Assembly (NCBI RefSeq): GCF_014212125.1 | Contig: NZ_JACJVP010000025.1 | Location: forward strand, 142,503-206,502 | Length of the DNA: 64,000 nucleotides | Direction of reading: 5' to 3' | Origin: Cohnella nanjingensis | GTDB lineage: Bacteria; Bacillota; Bacilli; Paenibacillales; Paenibacillaceae | Shown: one piece after another, positions 1-8,265 of the stretch | Position numbering within the stretch: position 1 is the stretch's first letter | Layout: each line of letters starts with the position of its first letter | Position numbers and translations under genes: made by a program | The notes under the pieces: generated by a model | What the model saw: the letters and a program-made list of their open reading frames with translations, nothing else | Told to the model about the DNA's origin: nothing | Databases searched by the model: none

Positions 1-1723
1 GGCTCTGGATTTGTCGTTCCGCCTCCGCCTTGGCCGGCAGCAGCACCTCTTCCGTACGCTGCCGCTCATAGGACAGATCGGCGCTCGCCTCGAACAGATG
101 CCGTACAGCCTCTTCGCCGAGCGCCAGCACCCGAAGTCCTTCCTTCCATGCCAGCACTTGCTCCTTCCAACGATGCAGCGCATCCGTAGCGACGGCCTCC
201 GCCGCGCGCTTCGTCCGTTCAGCCTCGTCGCGCAAGGCGCGCATCTCGCCCAGTTCCTTGTCATACTCGGTGACCCGACGGCCGGCCTCCTGCTCCTGCT
301 CGGCCAGCCGGAGCGCCTCGCGGATCTCCGCGCGGTGTTCCTCGAGATCACGAAGCCAGCTCGCAGAGAACGCCGTCTCTTCGGGCGGTTCCGGCATCCA
401 ATAGCGATGATACACGCCATGGTGCGCGAACTCGATATCGCCCGCTAGTCCATCCAGCTCTTCCAACACCTGACGCTGGTTGTCCAGCATTTCGGCCATC
501 TCGGTCTGCGCCTTGCCGCGCGCATGCTCGGCCGCCTCCCGGCCCCCGATTGCCGCCTTCAGCCGCTTGTCCGTCTGATCGGCATACTGCTGCGTCTCCT
601 TCAGCGCTTCCTCGGCCTGTTCCATCTCCCGCTGCTTCTCCATCGCTTCGCTGCGCGACAGCAGCTCCAGCTCAGAGTCGATCGCCACAGCCTGCTCTCG
701 ATTCGCTTGCAAGGCCTGCACCACGCCCGTCTCCTCGGCAAGCGCCTCCTGCAGCTGCTTCAGCAACGCGCCGGATTGGCGGCTCACCTCGTCGCTCGCC
801 GCCTTGGCTTCGAGCAGCCGGCTGCCGCTCTCGTACAGCAAGGACCTATTGTATTGATCGTAGCTGCGGCTCAGCTTCTCCAGCTCGGCCTGATGAAGCG
901 CAAGCTCCTCCAGCCGGTCGGCCAACTGATCCATGTCCTCCATGACCTCCGACAGCGGACGCAGCTCCTCCTCATGCAGCGGCGGCAGAGACTGATTCAA
1001 GATCTCGTAAATGGCCGTCGGCCGCACGTTGTTGGACAGCTTCGGGCTGCGCAGTTGGACCAGCAGTTGCAGCAAGTCCGCATAGGCATCTCGGTCGTAG
1101 AACCCGAACAACGTCCGGTTGACGAGATCGCGATAGGCGCCCTGTTCCTGAACGACCTGTCCGCCCGCGCCGATGCGCTCCTCCAGCGACTTGCGGTCAA
1201 GCGGGAACCGTCCGGCGCCCTCCAGCTCCAGCACGCGGTCGTACAGCCAGAAATCCCGGTTCACGCGGCGCCCATCCTCCAGCGCGAACCCCCAGAAGCC
1301 CACTTGCGATGCGCCCTTGCGGGCGCGCAGCCCGATGCCTACCGTCTTGTAGATGTCCTTGGCCGTATGCCGGAATTCCAGCCACAGGTAGCCGGTCCGG
1401 TCGCTATGCTCGTCGTTCTCGCCGAGCAGATAATACTCGATTCGACGGTCCTTCGAACCGAATGGATCGAGCCGGTGCGGTCGCTTGTCCCCGTCCAGCA
1501 CGAGCGGCACGAAGCTCTGCATCGTGACCGATTTGCCCGACCCGTTCGCGCCGCGAAGCACCAGTCGCCCATCCTCGAGCCCAAATTCCTCATCTTCGTA
1601 GAACCAGAAGTTGAGGATGCCGGCACGCGACATCTGCCAGCGCCCGCGTTTCGACGCCTGGTCGGCCTCCGGCTCCCCTTCCTTTCGCAGATCCTGCTCG
1701 ATCACGTCCTTCTCCTCCCTCAT
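1..1723 (-). CDS. SMC-like ATPase of a Wadjet-class system (TIGR02680 family), partial
   Basis: Partial gene: the frame is open from the ATG at 1723 to the left edge, so about 574 codons are seen and the C-terminal part is missing. It looks like the SMC/MksB-type (JetC) ATPase of a DUF2397-DUF2398-TIGR02680-DUF2399 cluster, a condensin-like machine that restricts plasmids. Visible signs are the family-like N-terminus RAGILNFWFY (residues 33-42), a P-loop GANGSGKS at 58-65, and from about residue 290 a long charged, leucine-rich coiled coil. Family members are roughly 1,350 residues, so more than half lies outside. The ATG overlaps the upstream stop as ATGA (1720-1723), indicating translational coupling. 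The Toprim partner (DUF2399/JetD) would be expected just left of the window. The opposite strand is also open here, but with shadow-like Arg/Leu/Gln-rich composition. Confidence 0.85.
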   Translation of the reverse strand, partial: MREEKDVIEQDLRKEGEPEADQASKRGRWQMSRAGILNFWFYEDEEFGLEDGRLVLRGANGSGKSVTMQSFVPLVLDGDKRPHRLDPFGSKDRRIEYYLLGENDEHSDRTGYLWLEFRHTAKDIYKTVGIGLRARKGASQVGFWGFALEDGRRVNRDFWLYDRVLELEGAGRFPLDRKSLEERIGAGGQVVQEQGAYRDLVNRTLFGFYDRDAYADLLQLLVQLRSPKLSNNVRPTAIYEILNQSLPPLHEEELRPLSEVMEDMDQLADRLEELALHQAELEKLSRSYDQYNRSLLYESGSRLLEAKAASDEVSRQSGALLKQLQEALAEETGVVQALQANREQAVAIDSELELLSRSEAMEKQREMEQAEEALKETQQYADQTDKRLKAAIGGREAAEHARGKAQTEMAEMLDNQRQVLEELDGLAGDIEFAHHGVYHRYWMPEPPEETAFSASWLRDLEEHRAEIREALRLAEQEQEAGRRVTEYDKELGEMRALRDEAERTKRAAEAVATDALHRWKEQVLAWKEGLRVLALGEEAVRHLFEASADLSYERQRTEEVLLPAKAEAERQIQS

Positions 1724-2970
1724 CCTGTCTCTGTCTCCTCATCATCCAACGAATAATCCGCGTTCCATCGCGACAGCACGGCAGAGACCACGAATCGCTC
1801 GCCGCCGCCAGCCTCCGATGACCGTGTCCAGGCGCCGAGCCCCCAATCTGCCATGTGCACCGTCAGCGCCTCCGCCAGCTCCCCAAGCCCGAGCGTGCGG
1901 TGCTCTTTGCTCCAATAATCGCCGTATTGATTTTTTAATAGATATATGATGCTTTCCACGTCCGTCCGCGTCAGCTCGATCGTCCCCTGGTCCGTAACGT
2001 ACCAGTCGCGCTCCCCGAGTCTTCGACGCAATTGCCCCGCGAACAGCAGGGCCAGATCCGACAGCGCGGCAGCCGTAGGGAACAAGTCGCATTCCCCGCT
2101 CAGCTCCGGATGGAAGAAGAAGAGTCCCTCCCGGTAACGGCTGCCCTCCAGTCCGAACATGAATTGCAAGTTATCCATGATCGCCCGGCGCTGGGTAATG
2201 ACATAGTAGAGATCGTCGGGATGCCAATCCCGGTCGGATACCGCAGGCTCCAGCAATAGACGCCGAAACACCCGGTGCCGCCGCTTGCGCAGCTCGCCCT
2301 CCGCCGTATCGGGATACACGATCAACTCCTGATATTCGTCCAACTCCTCGTACTGCCCCATTGCCCGCGGGAAATGCCGCAGCACGTACCGCGCAGTAGG
2401 ATCGCATTCATAGAGCACGTTCTGCTGGCCCGAGTGCGCCCAATCCGTCTCGTCTCCGTCGATATGCACGAGCACGCCGAGCTTGCGCAGCTGCTTCAGC
2501 GCTCGGACCATCGAGAGGCGATGCTGGTAATTCTCCCAGTCTACGGTCATCCCCGCCGAAGCCATCTGCTCGCTTACTTGCTCTACGATATCGGTCAGCA
2601 CGAATTGGTCCAGCTCCGTCTTCCCTTCCAGGAACCAGAGCGCATAGGTGAAGAACGTATAATCGCGAACTTCCCGGAACGCCTCAAAGCCCATCCACGG
2701 CTGCGCGACGAGCGGCGCCTTGTCCAGTTTCGCCATCGTACGCGTCAGATGTAGCGGAAATCCGGTGTACTCGGAGAACCAATCCCTTAATTCGGTATAT
2801 TGATCTTTGATCCAGTAAAACAATTCGGGGTCGCCGTTCTTGGTGATCCAGGGGCGATTCAGCAGCGCATGCGCGCATACCCTCCGCCGCTCGTTCCACT
2901 GCTCCGCGTCCGCACGCTTGCTTGCGCGCATGCGGCGAATCGCGTAGGACGTCGTTCCGCCTTTAGCCAC
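1720..2970 (-). CDS. DUF2398 / TIGR02678 family protein (Wadjet kleisin-associated, JetB/MksE-like)
   Basis: A 416-residue protein recognised as the TIGR02678 (DUF2398) family, second gene of the four-gene SMC cluster. In condensin terms it is probably the small winged-helix (MksE/JetB-like) subunit that binds the kleisin. The N-terminal segment with RPWITKNGDPELF, and the acidic tyrosine-rich middle, fit the family by memory; no catalytic motif is expected. The start is GTG at 2970, because the preceding gene ends at 2963 and the two overlap by 8 bases. The stop overlaps the SMC gene start as ATGA. The tight overlaps on both sides indicate a single transcript with fixed stoichiometry. Assignment of the kleisin/KITE roles within this family is inference. 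Confidence 0.85.
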   Translation of the reverse strand: MAKGGTTSYAIRRMRASKRADAEQWNERRRVCAHALLNRPWITKNGDPELFYWIKDQYTELRDWFSEYTGFPLHLTRTMAKLDKAPLVAQPWMGFEAFREVRDYTFFTYALWFLEGKTELDQFVLTDIVEQVSEQMASAGMTVDWENYQHRLSMVRALKQLRKLGVLVHIDGDETDWAHSGQQNVLYECDPTARYVLRHFPRAMGQYEELDEYQELIVYPDTAEGELRKRRHRVFRRLLLEPAVSDRDWHPDDLYYVITQRRAIMDNLQFMFGLEGSRYREGLFFFHPELSGECDLFPTAAALSDLALLFAGQLRRRLGERDWYVTDQGTIELTRTDVESIIYLLKNQYGDYWSKEHRTLGLGELAEALTVHMADWGLGAWTRSSEAGGGERFVVSAVLSRWNADYSLDDEETETG

Positions 2971-4468
2971 CGGCGAGCACTCCTCTCGTCACTTCGATCC
3001 GATAATCCGGCATGACCAGTTCTCCGTCATTGCAGCGCAGGACGCCTGTCTCGCCGGCAGCCGGCGAGCGGACGGCGACGATACAGCCGTCAGCGGTCAC
3101 GAACGTGCGCGAAGCGGCCGCCGTACAGCGACCAATCCATTGCAAAAGCCGCATCCGCTCTTTGCCATTCATAGGCGCGAGCTCCGAGATGCTGACACTG
3201 CCATACGCGAGCATCCTGTCCACGAACGCCTGCTCTTCCGCGAGCATCTCTTGCACTTGCTCGCGGTACGCCTCCCGCTTCGCGCTCTGATTGCGCATCG
3301 GCTCGGACGCGCCTCGCACGGCGCGGCGCCGGCTGCGGGAACGAATGAGTCGAATGTTCGGCGGCTCGTCCCACGTAGAGGCGTCCGATCGCTCCGTCTC
3401 CCTGCGGTCCTCCCCTTGCAGATGCCGGGAGGGGAACAGCCCGAACACATAGGCCCCCAGTCGGTGGGCTTCCTCCAAGCTATCCAGTTCCGCAAACCGA
3501 CGAGCCACCGTCTCCAAGTCGAGACGCCGACTCGCGCCGCCGCGCCGTCTCTCCTGCAGCCGCACCGCGCTCCGCACCACTTTGGCAATGGTCTCTTTCG
3601 CCGCTTTTTCGAGCAGCGTCAATTCGCTTTGACCTGCCTCATCCCCGACGAACCAGCGCATGAGGTTCCGCCAACCTTGCCGGAGCTCCAGCAGCGTCTC
3701 CTCGCCGGATTTTGCCTCCTCCAGCCGCGGCTTGCTCAGTTCATCCTCCGTCACGTGAGTCAGGTACAGTTCGATGTGGGGATTCGTTATCTTGAGGAGC
3801 TGGCCTTCGATCCGATAGGCGTTGCGTTGTAGGCTCTTAACGAAATGCTGTAAGTAGTTGACGAGATTCTCCTTCATCGCCAGGAAACCGTCAGTCGCCA
3901 TCATCTCTTCCGCCTGCATCGAGTTCAGACTGGCAATAAAGTCCGCCGCGTTCTCGTGCATCGTCTTGAACGCCCCGTAGAGCAATTCCCAGTTGCGCAA
4001 CGATTCGCCTTCGTCCATCCTACCGGTATTTTCGCGAACCTGACGCACGCAAGCGGCAATCGTATCGAAATAGCTCGTCTCCAGGGAACCGCCGTAGCCT
4101 TTGACCTTCTCCAGCGACTCCAGCATCCGTTCGATCTCGATGGCGTAAGGCGTAAGCAGGTACTGACTCTTCTTGCGCATATACTCTTCCAGCGACAGTG
4201 CGCGGCCCCCGTCATGCCGGGATGCGAGATTGCCCCAGCTCTTCAGCTGTTCGAGGTCCGACAGACATAAATCGAGCGTGTAGCCGTCGAGGATCCCCCA
4301 CGTCTGCACGCCCTCGTAGATCTCCTCCGGCTTTAGCCAATATTTGAGCCGTTGGTATTCCAAGTACATGTATCGCATGATCGCCCGGTATCGGGCCACA
4401 TTAATCGCATTCAGGTAGTTCAGCTCCGGTACCGCCCGCAGGGCCGATGGCGATATTCGTTCGTTCAA
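2963..4468 (-). CDS. DUF2397 / TIGR02677 family protein (Wadjet kleisin, JetA/MksF-like)
   Basis: A 501-residue protein of the TIGR02677 (DUF2397) family and first gene of the SMC cluster. It is likely the kleisin-like (MksF/JetA) subunit that bridges SMC heads. The N-terminal pattern LNAINVARYRAIMRYMY followed by a YLKPEEI-type segment is typical of the family as I remember it. The rest is largely helical and charged. The longest frame begins with TTG at 4468; an AAGGCGG stretch about 11 bases upstream could be its ribosome site, so the start is only moderately sure. No other gene lies between it and the hairpin at 4662, so this is the promoter-proximal end of the operon. Confidence 0.83.
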   Translation of the reverse strand: MNERISPSALRAVPELNYLNAINVARYRAIMRYMYLEYQRLKYWLKPEEIYEGVQTWGILDGYTLDLCLSDLEQLKSWGNLASRHDGGRALSLEEYMRKKSQYLLTPYAIEIERMLESLEKVKGYGGSLETSYFDTIAACVRQVRENTGRMDEGESLRNWELLYGAFKTMHENAADFIASLNSMQAEEMMATDGFLAMKENLVNYLQHFVKSLQRNAYRIEGQLLKITNPHIELYLTHVTEDELSKPRLEEAKSGEETLLELRQGWRNLMRWFVGDEAGQSELTLLEKAAKETIAKVVRSAVRLQERRRGGASRRLDLETVARRFAELDSLEEAHRLGAYVFGLFPSRHLQGEDRRETERSDASTWDEPPNIRLIRSRSRRRAVRGASEPMRNQSAKREAYREQVQEMLAEEQAFVDRMLAYGSVSISELAPMNGKERMRLLQWIGRCTAAASRTFVTADGCIVAVRSPAAGETGVLRCNDGELVMPDYRIEVTRGVLAGG

Positions 4469-4661
4469 AGAGACAGACCGCCTTTCTGTTAAGCTTGCAG
4501 ATATTTTAACATATCGAAAAATGTCATTCTATATGGAAAGAAGTCCAATGCTAGTATCCTTGAGATATATTCTTATTCTAATATGAAGTCTAATAAACGC
4601 ACCGGAGAGACTCTTTTCACCGGCATAAACTTCATTGCTCCACAAAATTTCTACAAAATAA

Positions 4662-4700
4662 GCGATCGCTCTTCAGTTTGAGTACCTGAAAGCGATCGCC
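4662..4700 (-). terminator. Stem-loop with GCGATCGC arms; terminator for the 4789-5547 gene
   Basis: GCGATCGCT(C)TTCAG and CTGAAAGCGATCGC form a 14-15 bp stem with one bulge around a 9-base loop. Read on the minus strand it is followed by TTATTTT, so it should terminate the gene ending at 4789 before the Wadjet operon. The stretch 4469-4788 holds nothing else that I can support as a gene. Confidence 0.7.
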
Positions 4701-4788
4701 CATAATTGTTACAACTGTGTATTTGATTGGCTCTGGCCAAAGTATTACCCTATTATAAGGATATATGCCACAATATCGCGCAAGCCTC

Positions 4789-5547
4789 TCAATCCTTCAT
4801 CGCCGCTCTCCGCCCGGCCTCCGTAAGCTCAAAGACCGGATCTCTGAGCCAGGCAAGCTGGACGGCCTTGGACAGATAGAGCCGGAACTGGTCCGGATCC
4901 TCAGAGAGAATCTCCCGAATGAGGGTGATCACATGCCAGCCCTCTCTCATCAGATCGCGCTCGCGATCTTCGAACCTGCGATATTGCGCATAGTTGCACC
5001 GTTTCTCCACGATCTCGTCTCCAACGAATTGCATGGCGATCAACGTCGGGAATGCCGCCGGATACAGATACAGACAGTAGGGCACGCTGCGCCCGCGCTT
5101 CGGATAACCCACCTTCAGATCCTCGAAGTCGAAGTTCACCATCGGGCCCCAATACTCCTGAAGGAAAATGCAGACCTCTTCGCCGTAGATCCGTTCCTGC
5201 TCCGAGCTGAGACGCTGCGTCATCCACCTCGTCACGTTGGGATGGATGAACCGCTCCGCTCTTGGCGGCCGCTGCACAGTGACGACCGCGTGACGCTCGA
5301 ATTCATATTGCAGCGCGTCCGCATCGCAGGAGATCAGTTCGCCTGATTGGTCGAGGAAGATCGAGCCCTTGGTTCGGCTATTGCGATAGTGGAAGCGTTG
5401 ATCCGCATTCCGCAGGAACGTCATGTAGACCATCATCTTGGGCGCTTCCTCCGGATACTCCCGGTCCAGATAGTCGGTCAGCGGGGCAAACGCCCGGTTC
5501 AACCACTTCTCCGTTACCTTCTTCGGCGTCTTGACTTGGGGATACAT
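4789..5547 (-). CDS. Uncharacterised protein, 252 aa
   Basis: I do not recognise this protein. It has normal, non-shadow composition with many aromatic residues and no signal peptide or membrane helix. The middle contains a GSIFLDQSGELISCD segment, and the C-terminal third is charged and helical with LREILSEDP and ELTEAGRRAAMKD. The start is ATG at 5547, preceded by GAGAGGAGAG at good spacing; the frame stays open upstream, but that extension runs through a terminator-like hairpin (5624-5676) and is not believable protein. It stands alone between two hairpins, co-oriented with and just upstream of the Wadjet operon. A defence or regulatory link is possible from position only. Confidence 0.7.
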   Translation of the reverse strand: MYPQVKTPKKVTEKWLNRAFAPLTDYLDREYPEEAPKMMVYMTFLRNADQRFHYRNSRTKGSIFLDQSGELISCDADALQYEFERHAVVTVQRPPRAERFIHPNVTRWMTQRLSSEQERIYGEEVCIFLQEYWGPMVNFDFEDLKVGYPKRGRSVPYCLYLYPAAFPTLIAMQFVGDEIVEKRCNYAQYRRFEDRERDLMREGWHVITLIREILSEDPDQFRLYLSKAVQLAWLRDPVFELTEAGRRAAMKD

Positions 5548-5623
5548 GCGATCTCTCCTCTCATTTAGCCCGGCTCGGAGGCAATTCAGCGAAAAGGTGC
5601 GGGAAGCATCCGCGCCAAAACGC

Positions 5624-5676
5624 AAAAAAAGCACGCGTGCGTGCAGAAGAAATAATCTCTTCTGCAGGCACGGTGC
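5624..5676 (-). terminator. Strong intrinsic terminator/attenuator in the leader of the 5547 gene
   Basis: On the minus strand two arms (5631-5650 and about 5658-5676) pair over roughly 19 bp with one bulge and one mismatch, including the perfect core TGCAGAAGA/TCTTCTGCA, and are followed by seven T residues (5624-5630). It lies 77 bases upstream of the ATG at 5547. It either ends transcripts from the spore hydrolase operon or acts as an attenuator for the 5547 gene. Confidence 0.75.
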
Positions 5677-5855
5677 TTCCGTGTCCGGGCTTATTCGTTG
5701 ATAAGATTGTATCATAGCTTTATCGCGAGCGCCATTCTTACATTAAGCCGGCAAGTTGCCTTGGTCACGCCTGACGAGCGCGTAGCGGAATGATGATTAA
5801 CGAAGTTGCGGGTGGGCGACCGGATCAACGTCATCCCCTCAAATCAAGGCCCCTT

Positions 5856-6053
5856 TCAAAGCGTCATTACGATCGATATCGCAATACCAGCCAGGGAGAT
5901 CCAAATGAAGAGGGTTTTGAACAAACGCTTCATTAGCGAATCCTGTTGCCGCAAGACCTCTGCATGATTGTGTTGGATTTGCAGATCCGTTGCCGGACCC
6001 GAGCTTTCATTGGACTGATAACCAATCATATCTATATTCGTGCCGCTCTCCAT
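5856..6053 (-). CDS. Small protein with one C-terminal membrane helix
   Basis: A short frame directly downstream of the SleB-like gene on the same strand. The C-terminal end KRLFKTLFIWISLAGIAISI is a clear single membrane segment and the preceding part is polar and Gln/His-rich. I placed the start at ATG 6053, which has an AGCAGGA site; the frame also extends to a TTG at 6155 that abuts the SleB stop but has no visible ribosome site. Function is unknown; it may be co-translated with the cortex hydrolase. Confidence 0.45.
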   Translation of the reverse strand: MESGTNIDMIGYQSNESSGPATDLQIQHNHAEVLRQQDSLMKRLFKTLFIWISLAGIAISIVMTL

Positions 6054-6155
6054 AAGTCCTGCTATATTGGCGCCAAACGCAAAAACAAGCCGACCCCGAT
6101 CCCGTACCGGAGCCAGCTTGTTAATTGCGCTTAGACGAATCATCCAATTCGTCAA

Positions 6156-7142
6156 TTACGAGAAAATATGATGTCCGATCTTCTTTACGACCTTTACCTT
6201 TTTGGCTTTGCCCGGCTCCAGCTTCGGATTGAAGAAGGACACCGCGCCGGGAACGTTGTTGACGCCGGACAAGGCGGCTTTGGCCGCTTTGATGCTCTCC
6301 TTCGACGCCGTCTCCTTCGCGAGCTGTCCGTTTCTGGCCGGCGGGAACTGACCGGACGCGTAGATGACGCCCTTGATCGTATCGGCGTAGCCGCGGCTCA
6401 CGCGGTTCAGGACGACGTTGGCCACGGCGAGCTTGCCTTCGTAAGGCTCGTTACCGGCCTCGACTTCGACGAGCTTGGCGAGCAGCGCGAGATCGGCCGC
6501 GTCGACCTCCTTCTCAGCCGCCACAGCGGCGATCTTGACAGCGGCCCCGGGCTCGAGGAACTCCGGCACGACGACCTTCAGGAGCTGGCCTACCGAGAGC
6601 GTGTCGTCGGTCAGCCCGTTCCGGGCCTTGAGCGCTTCGACCGACGTCTCGTTCGCCTCGGCGATGCTCGCGAGCGTATCTCCGCTCGCGACGGCATACT
6701 TCTCTTCCGTCTGCAGGACGGCGGCTTTCTCTTGTTCTTGCCAGCCCACGCTCGCATGCATCGCCTCCGCCATCAGACGAAGGGGAAAGTACGCGCTGCC
6801 ATCTTTGACTTTAACCGTACCCGCGAACTTGTATGTACGGCCGTTGAACGACACTTCCGACGCGCCCGGTCGGAAAGAGAGCGTATCGTCGATGCCATTG
6901 CTCACGGTGATCCGGTCCGCGTCCCCGTCATAGGTCAACTGCCAGCCCATACGGTCCGCGATCTCCTTGACCGGCGCGTAGGTCCACTCGTCGATCGACC
7001 ACAAATCCTGATTCAGTTCGACCTTCTGGCCTTGCATATATATCGTATTGTCCGCATTCGCGAATGCCGCACCCGTGCCCACCGTCAGAAGCAACCCGAG
7101 GGTCAAGGCGGTCAATCTCATCAACCACTTGATACTCGTCAT
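6156..7142 (-). CDS. Cell wall hydrolase SleB/CwlJ family with stalk and LysM domains
   Basis: A 328-residue secreted cell-wall hydrolase. It has a signal peptide (residues 1-29, basic start then a leucine-rich core ending AFA), a copper-amine-oxidase-N-like stalk domain (about 34-140), a LysM peptidoglycan-binding domain (about 150-192, YAVASGDTLASIAEANETSV) and a C-terminal SleB/CwlJ (Hydrolase_2) domain from about 212, with the glutamate-rich motif LLAKLVEVEAGNEPYEGK. Such enzymes cut cortex peptidoglycan during spore germination or remodel the wall. The ATG at 7142 is immediately preceded by AAGGAG, which is unusually close; an ATG seven codons downstream would leave the signal peptide intact, so the exact start is uncertain. 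It has lost the usual N-terminal peptidoglycan-binding domain of SleB proper. Confidence 0.9.
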   Translation of the reverse strand: MTSIKWLMRLTALTLGLLLTVGTGAAFANADNTIYMQGQKVELNQDLWSIDEWTYAPVKEIADRMGWQLTYDGDADRITVSNGIDDTLSFRPGASEVSFNGRTYKFAGTVKVKDGSAYFPLRLMAEAMHASVGWQEQEKAAVLQTEEKYAVASGDTLASIAEANETSVEALKARNGLTDDTLSVGQLLKVVVPEFLEPGAAVKIAAVAAEKEVDAADLALLAKLVEVEAGNEPYEGKLAVANVVLNRVSRGYADTIKGVIYASGQFPPARNGQLAKETASKESIKAAKAALSGVNNVPGAVSFFNPKLEPGKAKKVKVVKKIGHHIFS

Positions 7143-7303
7143 CTCCTTTTTGGTTCGAATTTCCTATAAACTGCGCTGTTCGCTATTATACAATCAACAT
7201 CAGGAAATATCAGAAAAATGAAAGATTTTTCATCGAAGACGACTTCGGCAGGAATGGCCGACGAGGGCGCTGCGGCAGGGCGACCGATCACGGCTCGACA
7301 GGC

Positions 7304-7332
7304 AAAAACCCAGTACCGGCGCGGTACTGGGT
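7304..7332 (-). terminator. Intrinsic terminator after the SnoaL-like genes
   Basis: CCCAGTACC and GGTACTGGG pair around GGCGC. On the minus strand the stem is followed by TTTTTG, placing a good terminator about 60 bases after the stop at 7389. Confidence 0.85.
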
Positions 7333-7388
7333 CATTTTGGAGCAGGCGATTCGTTCGATGCCGGAGGCTTCCTAAGCCGCCACTTTGA

Positions 7389-7796
7389 TCACGCGATATC
7401 GCGCTTGATTTGGCTCCACAACGTGATCATGTCGATCCAGCCCCGATGTTCGGCGATCTTGCCGTCTTCGACGCGATATTGGCGATACAGCGTGACATCG
7501 ATGGGGTTGCCCGTCGGCGCATGGCCGAAGAACACTCCTTGATGCGTCCCTTTGACCGTCATCCGCACCAGCACCTTCTCCTCCTGGGCGATGATCTCTT
7601 CCACGCTATAGCGCTTGTCGGGGAATGCCTCGAGAATCTTGCCGGCGAACTGCTTCAAGCCTTCTTTGGACTGATACGAGTGCTCTTGATAATCCGCCGA
7701 CAAGAAATCATCGACGCAATCGAAGTCGCTCCGGTTCCAGAAGGCCTCGATGAACGCCGTTACCGTCTCGATATTTTGCTGCACCGTCGTCTTCAT
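7389..7796 (-). CDS. SnoaL-like ester cyclase-fold protein
   Basis: A 135-residue protein of the NTF2-like SnoaL superfamily, a small alpha+beta barrel. Signs are the opening helix with VTAFIEAFWNRSDFD, the conserved GTHQGVFFGHAPTGNPI loop and the ending GKIAEHRGWIDMITLWSQI, typical of SnoaL-like polyketide cyclase annotations. Length is normal. ATG 7796 follows an AGAGGAG site. The next upstream gene encodes a shorter paralogue. Substrate is unknown; many such proteins are not cyclases. Confidence 0.85.
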   Translation of the reverse strand: MKTTVQQNIETVTAFIEAFWNRSDFDCVDDFLSADYQEHSYQSKEGLKQFAGKILEAFPDKRYSVEEIIAQEEKVLVRMTVKGTHQGVFFGHAPTGNPIDVTLYRQYRVEDGKIAEHRGWIDMITLWSQIKRDIA

Positions 7797-7835
7797 GATC
7801 GAACAACTCCTCTGGGTTTTGGTTTGGATTTGCAG

Positions 7836-8186
7836 CTATTTTCGGGCTTGAATCTGAGGCAGCAGCGTTCCCGTATCCACCCACGCGCGCTGCTCCGCGA
7901 TCCGGCCGTCCGCCAGACGGAACTCGCGGAACTGCGTGATCTTCGCGGATTGGCCCGTAGGCGCGTGGCCTGCGAACATCCCCGTATGCGTACCCGTGAT
8001 CAAGATACGGGCGATCACCTTATCCCCCTGCGCGAAGATCTCATCCACGGCGAACTGCCGGTCGCTGAATGCCTCTCCGATCTGAGGGGCGAAGAATTGA
8101 TCGGTATGCTCCAATTCGCCCCGCTGCCGCAGCTCCTCTATAAACGCAATTACCGTCTCTGCATTTTTCTGTTCCGTATTCGTCAT
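7836..8186 (-). CDS. SnoaL-like protein, shorter paralogue with an internal deletion
   Basis: A 116-residue paralogue of the next gene: both share ETVxAFIE near the start, GTHxGxFxGHAPTG in the middle and xDGRIAEQRAWVDTGTLLPQI at the end. Compared with its neighbour, about 20 residues are missing after residue 30 (DQFFAPQIGEAFSDRQF), which removes part of the pocket-forming helices. It has its own ribosome site (AAGGAG before ATG 8186) and a palindrome in its leader (8213-8228), so it may still be expressed, but its fold may be compromised. Confidence 0.8.
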   Translation of the reverse strand: MTNTEQKNAETVIAFIEELRQRGELEHTDQFFAPQIGEAFSDRQFAVDEIFAQGDKVIARILITGTHTGMFAGHAPTGQSAKITQFREFRLADGRIAEQRAWVDTGTLLPQIQARK

Positions 8187-8212
8187 CTCGAATCTCTCCT
8201 TCGTTCATTTAA

Positions 8213-8228
8213 GTTACCATTTGGTAAC
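8213..8228. promoter_or_regulatory. Palindrome GTTACC-ATTT-GGTAAC, likely repressor operator
   Basis: A perfect 6+6 palindrome around ATTT lies 27 bases upstream of the ATG at 8186, next to a GTATAG stretch that could be part of a promoter. Its form suits a dimeric repressor (HxlR, MarR or TetR type); the cognate regulator is not identified. Confidence 0.5.
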
Positions 8229-8265
8229 CTATACGCGAAAAAAATAGGCACGCCTTCTTCCGCAA

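Noticed and set aside
524-1756. Long plus-strand frame (410 codons) opposite the SMC gene
   Set aside because: Arg/Leu/Gln/Ala-rich composition, no ribosome site, and the minus frame is clearly the SMC-like ATPase; it is a GC-rich shadow.
4661-4700. Repeated GCGATCGC palindromes as a possible repeat family or methylation motif
   Set aside because: Only two copies, explained as the two arms of one terminator stem.
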